Assembly (NCBI GenBank): GCA_963667515.2
Contig: CAXXXY010000002.1
Coordinates: 310,001-374,000 of the forward strand
From: VYDC01 sp963667515
Lineage (GTDB): Bacteria > Chloroflexota > Dehalococcoidia > UBA2979
DNA: 64,000 nt
Direction of reading: 5' to 3'
Of the stretch, positions 56,418-64,000 are shown in pieces. Positions within the stretch are counted from its first letter, which is position 1. Every line of letters starts with the position of its first letter. The notes beneath the pieces were generated by a model. The model did no database searches and was not told where the DNA came from. It worked only from the letters and a program-made list of their open reading frames with translations. Both the position numbers and the translations under genes were made by a program.

Positions 56418-56936
56418 GTGACCCAGACCAGCGACGAGACGCCCGCGCGCGACGCGGCCCCGGAGGCCGCGGACGACGACGACGCGCGCTACCAGATCGG
56501 CGAGGTCGCCGACCGCACGGGCGTGACGCAGCGCACGCTGCGCTTCTACGAGGAGCGCGAGCTGATCACGCCGGCCGAGCGGATGGAGGGGGGCTTCCGC
56601 CTCTACTCCGAGAACGACATCGAGCGCGTGGCGCTGATCAAAAGGCTGCAGGAGCTGCTGGGCCTCAGCCTCGCCGACATCAAGGAGATGGTGGACGCCG
56701 AGCAGCTTCGCGACCAGATCCGCGCGACGTTTCGCCCCGACCGCGAGCTGCCGGCGCGCCGCAAGCGCGTGCAGCTGGTGATGGACGCCACGCGCCGGCA
56801 GCTCGCGATCGTCGAGCAGAAGAGCCAGCAGCTGATCGAGATGCGCAGCGAGCTGCGCGAGCGCCTCGGGGTGTTGGAGACGCGCGCGCAGGAGATCGAG
56901 GACGCAATGTCGCGCGAGCCGACGCCCTCGGACTAG
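56418..56936 (+). CDS. MerR-family transcriptional regulator
   Basis: A 172-residue protein starting at GTG. After an acidic N-terminus the MerR DNA-binding domain is clear: RYQIGEVADRTGVTQRTLRF, then YEERELITPAERMEGGFRLY, a NDIERVALIKRLQELLGLSL segment and a long dimerisation coiled coil (about 105-160). There are no Cys clusters for metal or redox sensing, so the signal is unknown. The last 13 bases of the gene, GCCCTCGGACTAG, are duplicated directly after the stop. Confidence 0.88.
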   Translation: MTQTSDETPARDAAPEAADDDDARYQIGEVADRTGVTQRTLRFYEERELITPAERMEGGFRLYSENDIERVALIKRLQELLGLSLADIKEMVDAEQLRDQIRATFRPDRELPARRKRVQLVMDATRRQLAIVEQKSQQLIEMRSELRERLGVLETRAQEIEDAMSREPTPSD

Positions 56937-57037
56937 GCGCCCTCGGACTAGCGGCAGGCGGCTCGCCCGAGCCCGCGGGCCTCGACGCTCCGCCGACGCG
57001 CGGGGTGCGCGCGGCGGAGCGGGCGGCGGGCGCTAGG

Positions 57038-58087
57038 TGTAGTTCCCACGTAGGTTGTTGACAGGATGAGGGGCCTCGCCCGCTGCTGTGTGTGACAGCA
57101 CGGCAGTAGCGAGGAGAGGACACCCTCATGGCCCATCGTAACGCGCGGCTGACGCCGCTGACCCGACTCGAGCTCGTGCGGGAAGTGGACGCCGGCTGGC
57201 CCCAGGCTGAGGTCGCTCGCCACTTCCGCGTCTCCCGCCACACCGTTGCCAAGTGGCTGGGGCGCTTCCGGGCGGAGGGAGCGGCAGGGCTCGAGGACCG
57301 CAGCTCCGCCCCGCGCGCGCATCCCCGGCGCACGCCGCCCGAGCTGGAGCGACGCATCTGCGCCGTGCGACGCACGCAGGGATTCGGGCCGCATCGCATC
57401 CAGTGGGCGCTCGGGGTCGCCCGCTCCACGGTCTACGCCGTGCTGCGGCGCCGCGGCCTCAACCGGCTCGACCGCCTGCACCGCGTCACCCGGGAGCCGG
57501 TCCGCTACGAGCACGACGCCCCCGGCGACCTGCTGCATCTCGACGTGAAGAAGCTCGGGCGCGTCCCCGAGGGCGGCGGCAAGCGAATGGCGCCTGGCTT
57601 CGCCGAGACGCGCTCCGGGCCGCATTCGCGGCGTTCGCTGGGGCTGGAGTACCTACACGTCGCCGTCGACGACCACAGCCGTTACGCCTACGTCTCCGTC
57701 CTGCCCGACGAGCGTGGCGCGAGCTGCGCCGCCTTCCTCGAGCAGGCGCTCGCGGCCTTCCGCCGGCGTGGCGTGCGCGTGCGCCGGGTCCTGACCGACA
57801 ACGCGAAAGCCTACACCGTCGCCCGCAGCTTCCACGGCGCCGCCGCTGCCGCAGACGTGCGGCTGTCGCACACGCGGCCCTACCGCCCGCAGACGAACGG
57901 CAAAGCCGAGCGTTTCATCCAGATCCTGCAGAACGAGTGGGCCTACGCCCGCCCCTACCGCTCCAACGCCGAGCGGCTGCGCCAGCTCCCACGCTGGCTC
58001 TACCGCTACAATCACCGCCGACCGCACGGCGGCGTCGGCGGGGCCGTCCCCGCCTCCCGCCTGTGAACAACCTTCCTGGGTAGTACA
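57038..58087 (+). mobile_element. IS481-family insertion sequence, copy 4
   Basis: 1050 bp. Flanks are gCTAGg (left) and gCTAGc (right), five of six bases alike. The right CTAG is the stop of the peroxiredoxin gene. Confidence 0.93.
57128..58066 (+). CDS. IS481-family DDE transposase (copy 4)
   Basis: 312 residues, same protein as copy 1. A synonymous change (AAG to AAA in the LTDNAKAYT motif) is shared with copy 5 only, so copies 4 and 5 are the closest relatives. Confidence 0.93.
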   Translation: MAHRNARLTPLTRLELVREVDAGWPQAEVARHFRVSRHTVAKWLGRFRAEGAAGLEDRSSAPRAHPRRTPPELERRICAVRRTQGFGPHRIQWALGVARSTVYAVLRRRGLNRLDRLHRVTREPVRYEHDAPGDLLHLDVKKLGRVPEGGGKRMAPGFAETRSGPHSRRSLGLEYLHVAVDDHSRYAYVSVLPDERGASCAAFLEQALAAFRRRGVRVRRVLTDNAKAYTVARSFHGAAAAADVRLSHTRPYRPQTNGKAERFIQILQNEWAYARPYRSNAERLRQLPRWLYRYNHRRPHGGVGGAVPASRL

Positions 58088-58088
58088 G

Positions 58089-58550
58089 CTAGCCGCTCGT
58101 CCCCACCATCTCGTTCACCGCCGTCAGCGCCTCGGAGGCATGGTACTCCACCTCGTCGAGGTCCTTCAGCACGTAGCGGCAGACGCCGTCCGCATCGAAG
58201 ATGAACGTCACGCGCTGCGCGATCGGCAGCCGCTCGTCACGAATGCCGAAGGCGTCGATCGTGCGGTAGCGCGGCCAGTCGCCGAGCAGCGGGAACTCCG
58301 TGCCGCAGGCGTCCTGGAAGACTCCGTTGGCCGGTGCGTGGTCTGCGCTGACGCCCACAACGCGGGCGCCCGCCCCCTGGAACTCCCCGAGGAGCCCCTG
58401 GAAGGCTTTCATCTCGCGCTCTCAGCCACCGGTGAAGGCGACGGCGTAGAACGCGATGACCGCCGGCTGGCCGGCGAAGTCCTCGTTCGTCATATCGCCG
58501 TCGCGGTGGCGGAGCTTGAACTCCGGCATCTTCTCGCCAACCTCGAGCAC
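58089..58550 (-). CDS. Peroxiredoxin with in-frame TGA, probable selenoprotein
   Basis: A 153-residue thioredoxin-fold peroxiredoxin if TGA 58424-58422 is read as selenocysteine (residue 43). GTG 58550 is supported by AAGGGAG six bases upstream. The frame is open on both sides. Before TGA it reads LEVGEKMPEFKLRHRDGD, then AVIAFYAVAFTGG; after it EREMKAFQGLLGEF, and GVSADHAPANGVFQD and QRVTFIFDADGVCRYV with the conserved Arg. The TGA falls exactly at the peroxidatic position of the T-X-X-C motif (TGG-TGA). A hairpin GGCTCC-TCGG-GGAGTT (58396-58381) follows 25 bases after the TGA, a fair bacterial SECIS candidate. The usual motif Pro is Ala36. A nonsense mutation of Cys is the alternative. Confidence 0.72.
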
Positions 58551-58601
58551 GCGTTGCTCCCTTCCCGATCGAGCCCGGCCGGCCGGAGTGGCCGCCCGAG
58601 G

Positions 58602-58901
58602 CTAGTGGTGGCCGCCCGAGCCCGGCTCCGGCGGCAGCTCCTTCTCCTGAAAGCCCCACTGCAGGCCACGGGCCCGCAGGTAGAGGAAGCCGATGGAGGC
58701 GACGACGAACAGCGCGACGAGCGCGCCGACGGTGGCGAGCACAGTGCCCACGGCGTCGTCCGGCGCGTCGATCGCGCGGCTCTCCTGCGCGCCGGCCAGC
58801 GAGGGGAGCAGGGCCGCGGCGGCACCCATGCCCGCGGCGGCTGCTCGCGCGCCTGCGGCGGCTGCGCTGGTGCCTGCGGCCGCTGGTCGTCGTCGGCTCA
58901 T
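58602..58901 (-). CDS. Small membrane protein with signal-like N-terminus
   Basis: A 99-residue protein. An Arg/Ala-rich N-terminus with a hydrophobic stretch (AAALLPSLAGAQE) resembles a signal peptide with cleavage after AGA. A strong membrane helix follows (about 50-74, VGTVLATVGALVALFVVASIG) and a short tail LRARGLQWGFQEKELPP. It lies 51 bp upstream of the peroxiredoxin on the same strand, so the two are probably cotranscribed. I do not recognise the family. Confidence 0.55.
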   Translation of the reverse strand: MSRRRPAAAGTSAAAAGARAAAAGMGAAAALLPSLAGAQESRAIDAPDDAVGTVLATVGALVALFVVASIGFLYLRARGLQWGFQEKELPPEPGSGGHH

Positions 58902-59005
58902 CGCCCCTCCTCGTCGCCGGCCGCAGTGTAACCCAGCGCTCGCCGGGGCAACCGGCGGCGCGGCCGTCGCTCGCGCCGCCCGCGGGCGTCGAGGCGAGCG
59001 CTAGA

Positions 59006-60055
59006 TGTACTACCCAGGAAGGTTGTTCACAGGCGGGAGGCGGGGACGGCCCCGCCGACGCCGCCGTGCGGTCGGCGGTGATTGTAGCGGTAGAGCCAGC
59101 GTGGGAGCTGGCGCAGCCGCTCGGCGTTGGAGCGGTAGGGGCGGGCGTAGGCCCACTCGTTCTGCAGGATCTGGATGAAACGCTCGGCTTTGCCGTTCGT
59201 CTGCGGGCGGTAGGGCCGTGTGTGCGACAGCCGCACGTCTGCGGCAGCGGCGGCGCCGTGGAAGCTGCGGGCGACGGTGTAGGCTTTCGCGTTGTCGGTC
59301 AGGACCCGGCGCACGCGCACGCCACGCCGGCGGAAGGCCGCGAGCGCCTGCTCGAGGAAGGCGGCGCAGCTCGCGCCACGCTCGTCGGGCAGGACGGAGA
59401 CGTAGGCGTAACGGCTGTGGTCGTCGACGGCGACGTGTAGGTACTCCAGCCCCAGCGAACGCCGCGAATGCGGCCCGGAGCGCGTCTCGGCGAAGCCAGG
59501 CGCCATTCGCTTGCCGCCGCCCTCGGGGACGCGCCCGAGCTTCTTCACGTCGAGATGCAGCAGGTCGCCGGGGGCGTCGTGCTCGTAGCGGACCGGCTCC
59601 CGGGTGACGCGGTGCAGGCGGTCGAGCCGGTTGAGGCCGCGGCGCCGCAGCACGGCGTAGACCGTGGAGCGGGCGACCCCGAGCGCCCACTGGATGCGAT
59701 GCGGCCCGAATCCCTGCGTGCGTCGCACGGCGCAGATGCGTCGCTCCAGCTCGGGCGGCGTGCGCCGGGGATGCGCGCGCGGGGCGGAGCTGCGGTCCTC
59801 GAGCCCTGCCGCTCCCTCCGCCCGGAAGCGCCCCAGCCACTTGGCAACGGTGTGGCGGGAGACGCGGAAGTGGCGAGCGACCTCAGCCTGGGGCCAGCCG
59901 GCGTCCACTTCCCGCACGAGCTCGAGTCGGGTCAGCGGCGTCAGCCGCGCGTTACGATGGGCCATGAGGGTGTCCTCTCCTCGCTACTGCCGTGCTGTCA
60001 CACACAGCAGCGGGCGAGGCCCCTCATCCTGTCAACAACCTACGTGGGAACTACA
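59006..60055 (-). mobile_element. IS481-family insertion sequence, copy 5
   Basis: 1050 bp with a perfect 6-bp target duplication GCTAGA on both sides (59000-59005 and 60056-60061). The right CTAG is the stop of the alpha/beta hydrolase gene. It is inverted relative to copy 4, 0.9 kb away. Confidence 0.95.
59027..59965 (-). CDS. IS481-family DDE transposase (copy 5)
   Basis: 312 residues, same protein as copy 1. It carries the copy-4 synonymous change plus one further silent change in the HTRPYRP codons. Confidence 0.93.
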   Translation of the reverse strand: MAHRNARLTPLTRLELVREVDAGWPQAEVARHFRVSRHTVAKWLGRFRAEGAAGLEDRSSAPRAHPRRTPPELERRICAVRRTQGFGPHRIQWALGVARSTVYAVLRRRGLNRLDRLHRVTREPVRYEHDAPGDLLHLDVKKLGRVPEGGGKRMAPGFAETRSGPHSRRSLGLEYLHVAVDDHSRYAYVSVLPDERGASCAAFLEQALAAFRRRGVRVRRVLTDNAKAYTVARSFHGAAAAADVRLSHTRPYRPQTNGKAERFIQILQNEWAYARPYRSNAERLRQLPRWLYRYNHRRPHGGVGGAVPASRL

Positions 60056-60056
60056 G

Positions 60057-60896
60057 CTAGACGCCCGGTTCGCGCAGGAAGGCGCTCACCTCGCGCGCCC
60101 ACATCTCGGGCGCCTGTCGAGGCTGGAAGTTGCCCTGGCTCGGGATGCGCACGCCGCGCGAGCGCGGGATCGTCGCCAGGAACTTCTCGTGCGAGCGCCC
60201 CAGCTCGCTCGTGGTCCCGTGGATCACCAGCGTCGGCGCCTGGATCCGCGGCGTCGTCTCCCACATGTCGTGGTGTGTCATGGCGTAGGGCCCGGCGCCC
60301 TCCCAGCCCATGTGCCCGTACGCCTCCTGCGGCGAGTTGACGACGAAGTTGTTGATGAAGCGCTCCGTCGCGAGCCGCATCTCCATGCCCGGCCGGTCGC
60401 CGCCCACCTTCTTCCACAGGTCGATGAGGTGGCTGCCGTCCTGCTTCTCGTCGTAGTAGCGGTGGATGCGCTCATGCACGGCGCGGCGCGGGGGCGTGCC
60501 CCAGTTGAAGACCTCCTCCATCACGAGCCTGTCCACGCGCTCGGGGAACTCGGCGGCGGTGACGGCCGCGATCTCGGAGCCGGTGTGCGTGCCGAAGAGG
60601 CTCGCGCGCGGCAGGTCGAGGCCGTCCATCAGCCACGTCACCGCGCGCGCGAACTCGGCGAGCGTCGTGTACGGCGGGTCGGGGCGGTCGGACTGCCCGT
60701 AGCCCATCGTCGACATCGCGATCACCCGGAAATCGCCCGCCAGCAGCGGCGCGATGTCGCGGTACGCCATGCAGGAGGCGGGCGTGGCGTGCAGCATCAC
60801 GAAGGGCTCGCCCTGCCCCATCTCGAAGTACTCGATGTTGCCATCGGGGCACTGCACGAAGCCCCGCCGCAGCGTCGTCTTGGCCGTCGTCACCAT
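60057..60896 (-). CDS. Alpha/beta hydrolase-fold protein with His at nucleophile elbow
   Basis: A 279-residue protein. ATG 60896 has GGGGAGGAG eight bases upstream. The fold is clear: PFVMLHATPASCMAYRDIAP oxyanion region, VIAMSTMGYGQSDRP, the nucleophile-elbow segment, APTLVIHGTTSELG, and a late segment lacking the usual GGHF. The elbow reads G-T-H-T-G (102-106), so the normal Ser/Asp/Cys nucleophile is His104, and the C-terminal catalytic His is not obvious (SQGNFQPRQAPEMWAREV). It may catalyse an atypical reaction or be non-catalytic. Its stop is the target of IS copy 5. Confidence 0.78.
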   Translation of the reverse strand: MVTTAKTTLRRGFVQCPDGNIEYFEMGQGEPFVMLHATPASCMAYRDIAPLLAGDFRVIAMSTMGYGQSDRPDPPYTTLAEFARAVTWLMDGLDLPRASLFGTHTGSEIAAVTAAEFPERVDRLVMEEVFNWGTPPRRAVHERIHRYYDEKQDGSHLIDLWKKVGGDRPGMEMRLATERFINNFVVNSPQEAYGHMGWEGAGPYAMTHHDMWETTPRIQAPTLVIHGTTSELGRSHEKFLATIPRSRGVRIPSQGNFQPRQAPEMWAREVSAFLREPGV

Positions 60897-60992
60897 CGTC
60901 TCGCTCCTCCCCTTCGGCCGCTCTCTCGCGGGGCCGTCGGCACGCTCGAACCCGCGTCGCGACGTGCCCGCAAACAGGCCGCCCCCTTGGAT

Positions 60993-61020
60993 GCAGCGGG
61001 ACGTTGCCAGCGGGACGTTG
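60993..61020. repeat. Degenerate hairpin repeat upstream of hydrolase and transglycosylase genes
   Basis: GCAGCGGGACGTTGC (60993-61007) followed by CAGCGGGACGTTGCC is a diverged member of the hairpin family with a GGA loop and mismatched stems. Confidence 0.5.
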
Positions 61021-61137
61021 CCTGGCGTGGATACTAGACTGGGCGGGGATCGGTCCGCATCGGCCGCGGCCGATGATCTGTCTACCGACGAGCCGTCCAA
61101 GGCGCGGCGACGGCGACGGCGCCGGGGAGCGGGGCAG

Positions 61138-63248
61138 CGTGCGCAGCCTCTCGCGCTCGATCCTCCGATCGCTTCGCGGCCGCGCGGCCGCGCTGGCGGC
61201 GATCGCGGCGTCGTCGGCGTTGCTCGCGCTCGCGTGCGGCGGCGGCGAGCCGGCCGCGGACGGCGTCGCGATCGAGGCCGTCGCGCCCGTGACGACGGCC
61301 TCGGAGGCTCCGCCGCCTTCCGCGCCCGCGCCGCCGACCCCGCCCCCCGCCGCCGACGCCGAGCCGCCGCCGCCTGCCGGGCCGCCCGCCGACGCTCCCG
61401 CCGAGGTGGAGGCGCTTCGCGACCGCCTCAGCTCGCTCGGTGCCGCGACGGACGGCGCGCTGGGCGCCGCCTCCCGCGCCGTCGGCGGCGAGGCGGAGGC
61501 GCTTGCTCGCGCGCACTACCGCGCCGCGATCGCGGCCCGGGACGCGGGCGCGCCCGCCGAGGCCGCGGCGGCGCTCGCGCGCGCGCTCGACGCGGGCGGC
61601 CCGCTCGCTCCGGTCGCGCGGCTGCGGCTCGGGCAGCAGCTGCACGCGGCGGGCGAGTCCGACGCGGCCGTCGAGCGCCTCGCCGAGGCGGTGGCCGACC
61701 CCGCGCTCCCGCCCGCGCTCCGCCCGCCGGCGCGCCTCGACCTCGCCGCGGTGCTGGACGAGCTCGGGCGCAGCGCAGAGGTGCTCGCGGCGCTCGACGC
61801 GCTGGCGGGCTCGCCGAGGCCCGCTGGCGCGCGTTCGAGGCGCGCCGCGGCCTCGGCGACGCCGTGTGGACGGACGACGCGCTCGCGCTGCTGCGACTGA
61901 CGCCGGGCTCAAGCCGGGCGCGACATACCCTCGACGCTCTGGCGGCGGCGAGCGTCGTCTTCGCGCCGCTGACGGCCGGCTACGTGCGCTACCTCGCGCA
62001 CGAGGATGCCAGCGCCCGCGAGCTCTACAGGACGGCCCACGCCGCGCCCTCGGCGACCGCGCTCGAGCGGGCCGTCGCCTCGTTTTACCTCGCCGCGATC
62101 GCGGAGCGCGCAGGCGACGTCGCGGGGGCGCTCGACCTCTACGCGCGCTCCATCGCGGAGGAGCCGGCCGGCTACCTGGCGGACGACGCGCGCTGGTGGC
62201 GCGCGCTGCTGCTGGAGGAGGGGGAGCCCGCGGCCGCCGCCGGGGGTCGCGAGCGGGCGGCCACGGCCTCGCGCTGGCACGCGCTGCTGCGCGCCGAGAC
62301 GGGCGCGATCGCGGCGCCGCTGCCGCCGGCGGCGAGCTACGACCCGACGGCGCTCGCCTCGTTGCTAGAGGCGGCGGCGGCGGGCTCGGGGGAGTCGGCC
62401 ACGCTGCGGCTGCCGTCCGCGGCCGCGGGCGAGTGGGCACCGAGCAGGGGTGGGGAGGCGGCCGCCCTCGAGTGGATCGATGCGCGCTTCGGGGCGCGGC
62501 CCGCCGGCCTCCCGTCCGCCCTCGACGACGGCGCGCTCCGCGTCGCGCTGCTGCTCGCCGAGGTCGGGGAGCCCTCCGTGGCGCGGGCGCTGCTGCGCGA
62601 GGTGACGGCGCGCTACCGCGACCGTCCGCACGAGCTCTACGCGATCGCGAGCATCGCCTCGGCCGCGGGCCTCGTGGACTCGGCGCTGTGGGCGGCGGAG
62701 ACGCTGCTGCGCCCGCTCGACGCGGCCGCGCGCGCGGAGCTCCCGCCGGCGCTGGCCGCGCTGGCCTACCCCGCGCCGTTCGGCAGCGAAGTGCTGGACG
62801 CGGCGGTGGCGGAGGGCGTCCCGCCGCTGCTACTGCTGGCGCTCATGCGGCAGGAGTCGGCGTTCAACCCGCAGGCAGGCTCCTCCGCGCAGGCGTACGG
62901 CCTGACGCAGGTGATCGGCCCCACGGGGCGCCAGATCGCGCCTCGCTGGGCGTGCCGTGGGAGCCCGCGCTGCTCTTCGAGCCCGCGAGCTCGCTGCGCT
63001 TCGGCGCGCACTACCTCGCGACGCAGCTCGACGCCTTCGACGGCGACGTGCTGGCGGCGCTCGCCGCCTACAACGGCGGGCCGGCGAACGCGCGACGCTG
63101 GCGAGCGCAGCAGCGCTGTCCGGGGCCCGACGGCTACGTCGCGGCCGTCGACTTCGCGGAGACGCGGCTCTACCTGGAGCGCGTGCTCGCGAACTACGCG
63201 GGGTACCGCTACTACCACGGCGCCGCCCCGGAGCCCGCCCTGCGCTGA
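61138..63248 (+). pseudogene. Slt-type lytic transglycosylase with two frameshifts
   Basis: Three consecutive frames make one lipoprotein-like Slt protein of about 700 residues. The first (to about 61815) has a signal segment ending ALLALACGGGE, a lipobox-like Cys, a Pro-rich linker and TPR-like helices. The second (about 61815-62945) continues helical repeats to ALMRQESAFNPQAGSSAQAYGLTQV, which holds the catalytic Glu. The third (from about 62945) carries ASLGVPWEPALLFEPASSL and AALAAYNGGPANARRW. Each junction needs one inserted base. Slt enzymes cleave peptidoglycan to anhydro-muropeptides. The start is uncertain. True decay or two assembly errors. Confidence 0.7.
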
Positions 63249-63283
63249 GGGCGAGGCTGAGCGGGCGGGGGGTCGCGCGTTCG

Positions 63284-63313
63284 TTGCCGCTGCGGCGAGG
63301 CCGCCCCTATACT
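63284..63313 (+). promoter_or_regulatory. Promoter of rpmH-rnpA
   Basis: TTGCCG (63284-63289) and TATACT (63308-63313) with 18 bp spacing, 112 bp upstream of rpmH. Confidence 0.58.
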
Positions 63314-63425
63314 CGGAGCGGCTCGCGCGCGGCTCTCGAGGCCTGCGCGCAGCGCACCACGCCAGCGGTGAGACGGCGGTGACGCGGCGCACGGGCGCGC
63401 GGCCCGCCGGGGGCGGAGCACGCGG

Positions 63426-63563
63426 GTGCCGAAGCGGACGTGGCAGCCGAAGCGCATCCCGCGCAGGCGGAAGCACGGCTTCCGCGCGCGGATGGCCACG
63501 CGCGGCGGGCGCGATGTGATTCGCCGCCGCCGGCAGCGCGGCCGCTCGCGGCTGGCCCTATGA
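63426..63563 (+). CDS. rpmH: Ribosomal protein bL34
   Basis: A 45-residue, highly basic protein starting at GTG. It carries the L34 pattern: PKRTWQPKRIPRRRKHGFRA, then RMATRGGRDVIRRRRQRGR, with the family's usual K-R-x-x-x-P-x-x and HGFRxRM core. It is a component of the 50S subunit. It is followed 75 bp later by rnpA, the near-universal order. Confidence 0.95.
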   Translation: MPKRTWQPKRIPRRRKHGFRARMATRGGRDVIRRRRQRGRSRLAL

Positions 63564-63576
63564 CAGGGAGATCGCT

Positions 63577-63623
63577 GTAGCGGGGCGTCACAGTAGCGGG
63601 GCGTCACAGTAGCCGGGGCGTCG
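63577..63623. repeat. 16-bp triple tandem repeat between rpmH and rnpA
   Basis: GTAGCGGGGCGTCACA occurs in three near-identical tandem units, the third with an extra C (GTAGCCGGGGCGTCG). It fills most of the 75-bp spacer. Confidence 0.65.
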
Positions 63624-63638
63624 CCGCGAGGGGCCGCC

Positions 63639-63983
63639 GTGGCTGTCGCGCTCGATCGGCTGCGGCGCAGCTCCGAGATCAGCGAGACGCTGCGCCGAGG
63701 GAAGCGCGCTCGGCAGCGGCTGGTGCACGTGGTGGCGCGCCCGAACGGCCTCCCGCGCAGCCGGCTCGCGCTCTCTGTGGGCAAGCGGGTGGGGTCGGCG
63801 GTCGCCCGCAACCGGGTCAAGCGTCGGTTGCGGGCGCTGCTACGCTCCCGGCCGCCGCGCGAGGGGTACGATATAGTGGTCACCGCTCACGCTGGCGCCG
63901 GCTCTGTGACCTTTGACGAGCTGTGCGGAGAGACGGAGCGCTGCCTGGAGCTGTTGGGCATCCTGTCGGCGGAGGACGCGTGA
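63639..63983 (+). CDS. rnpA: Ribonuclease P protein component
   Basis: A 114-residue protein starting at GTG. The RNR signature SVGKRVGSAVARNRVKRRLR and the preceding strand RLALSVGK identify it. It binds the RNase P RNA and pre-tRNA leaders for 5' processing. The last four bases, GTGA, overlap the start of the next gene. Confidence 0.95.
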   Translation: MAVALDRLRRSSEISETLRRGKRARQRLVHVVARPNGLPRSRLALSVGKRVGSAVARNRVKRRLRALLRSRPPREGYDIVVTAHAGAGSVTFDELCGETERCLELLGILSAEDA

Positions 63984-64000
63984 GCTTCCTGCTGAAGGGC
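63980..64000 (+). CDS. Start of next gene, possibly yidD
   Basis: Seven codons (VSFLLKG) begin at the GTG overlapping the rnpA stop. In the conserved rpmH-rnpA order the next gene is usually yidD, or yidC, which would act in membrane protein insertion. Too short to decide. Confidence 0.35.

Noticed and set aside
57038..60055. Composite transposon made of inverted IS copies 4 and 5 carrying the peroxiredoxin
   Set aside because: The outer flanks differ (gCTAGg versus gCTAGa), while copy 5 has its own perfect target duplication, so the copies inserted independently.
63249..63425. Replication origin near rpmH
   Set aside because: No dnaA gene, no cluster of DnaA boxes (TTATCCACA-like) and no AT-rich unwinding element. 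The upstream gene is a transglycosylase.

Overview
The window is a very GC-rich bacterial chromosome segment (most third codon positions are G or C) that mixes core housekeeping genes with a broken-up phage structural cluster and a recent insertion-sequence burst. The closest fit is a Chloroflexota lineage of the Thermomicrobia/Sphaerobacter kind. Supporting traits are the dnaJ-hspR-clpB chaperone cluster, an 11-subunit nuo operon without nuoEFG, a DUF3105-DsbA-VKOR group, GnTTC/GAAC-type SOS boxes and a GlnR-like nitrogen module. A deep-branching actinobacterium (Rubrobacteria/Thermoleophilia) cannot be excluded from sequence alone.

Layout: 0-1.1 kb is the 3' part of a phage portal gene. 1.1-8.2 kb is cellular: a heterodimeric ABC exporter, PspC, a hotdog thioesterase and SOS-boxed ruvB. 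8.3-9.1 kb is a toxin-antitoxin-like pair with a frameshifted toxin. 9.2-13.9 kb holds minus-strand phage head and tail genes (scaffold, capsid, connector, tail). 14-19 kb has a decayed acetyltransferase, VKOR, DsbA and DUF3105, all threaded with short repeats. 20.3-25.1 kb is the heat-shock cluster clpB/hspR/dnaJ with divergent hsp20. 25-34.7 kb carries a hypothetical protein, secA, prs, an acyl-CoA dehydrogenase, a VOC protein and bioY. 34.9-48.3 kb is valS followed by nuoABCDHIJKLMN. 48.7-52.5 kb has two type I glutamine synthetases and an OmpR/GlnR-type regulator. 52.7-56.9 kb has an ABC-2 exporter, a GerW-like gene, tRNA-Thr and MerR. 58.1-61 kb has a peroxiredoxin whose peroxidatic position is an in-frame TGA, and an alpha/beta hydrolase. 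61.1-64 kb has a frameshifted lytic transglycosylase, rpmH, rnpA and the first codons of the next gene.

Five near-identical 1050-bp IS481-family elements all sit at CTAG. In four of the five, the CTAG is the stop codon of the flanking gene, so the insertion leaves that protein intact. TAG is the commonest stop codon here, which is unusual for such a GC-rich genome. A second repeat family is a 15-bp GAA-triloop hairpin followed by a GGGGCTGCCG box. It occurs nearly 30 times, mostly just after stop codons. It shows compensatory stem changes and has been absorbed into the C-termini of some proteins.

The strongest leads are the probable selenocysteine peroxiredoxin, the covarying hairpin family, the CTAG/stop-codon niche of the IS, a probable inversion that splits the phage cluster, and a four-half-site 11-bp-period operator upstream of glnA. 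Several genes carry single-base frameshifts (toxin, acetyltransferase, GerW, VKOR, transglycosylase). These may be real decay or assembly errors, although the long core operons are intact.
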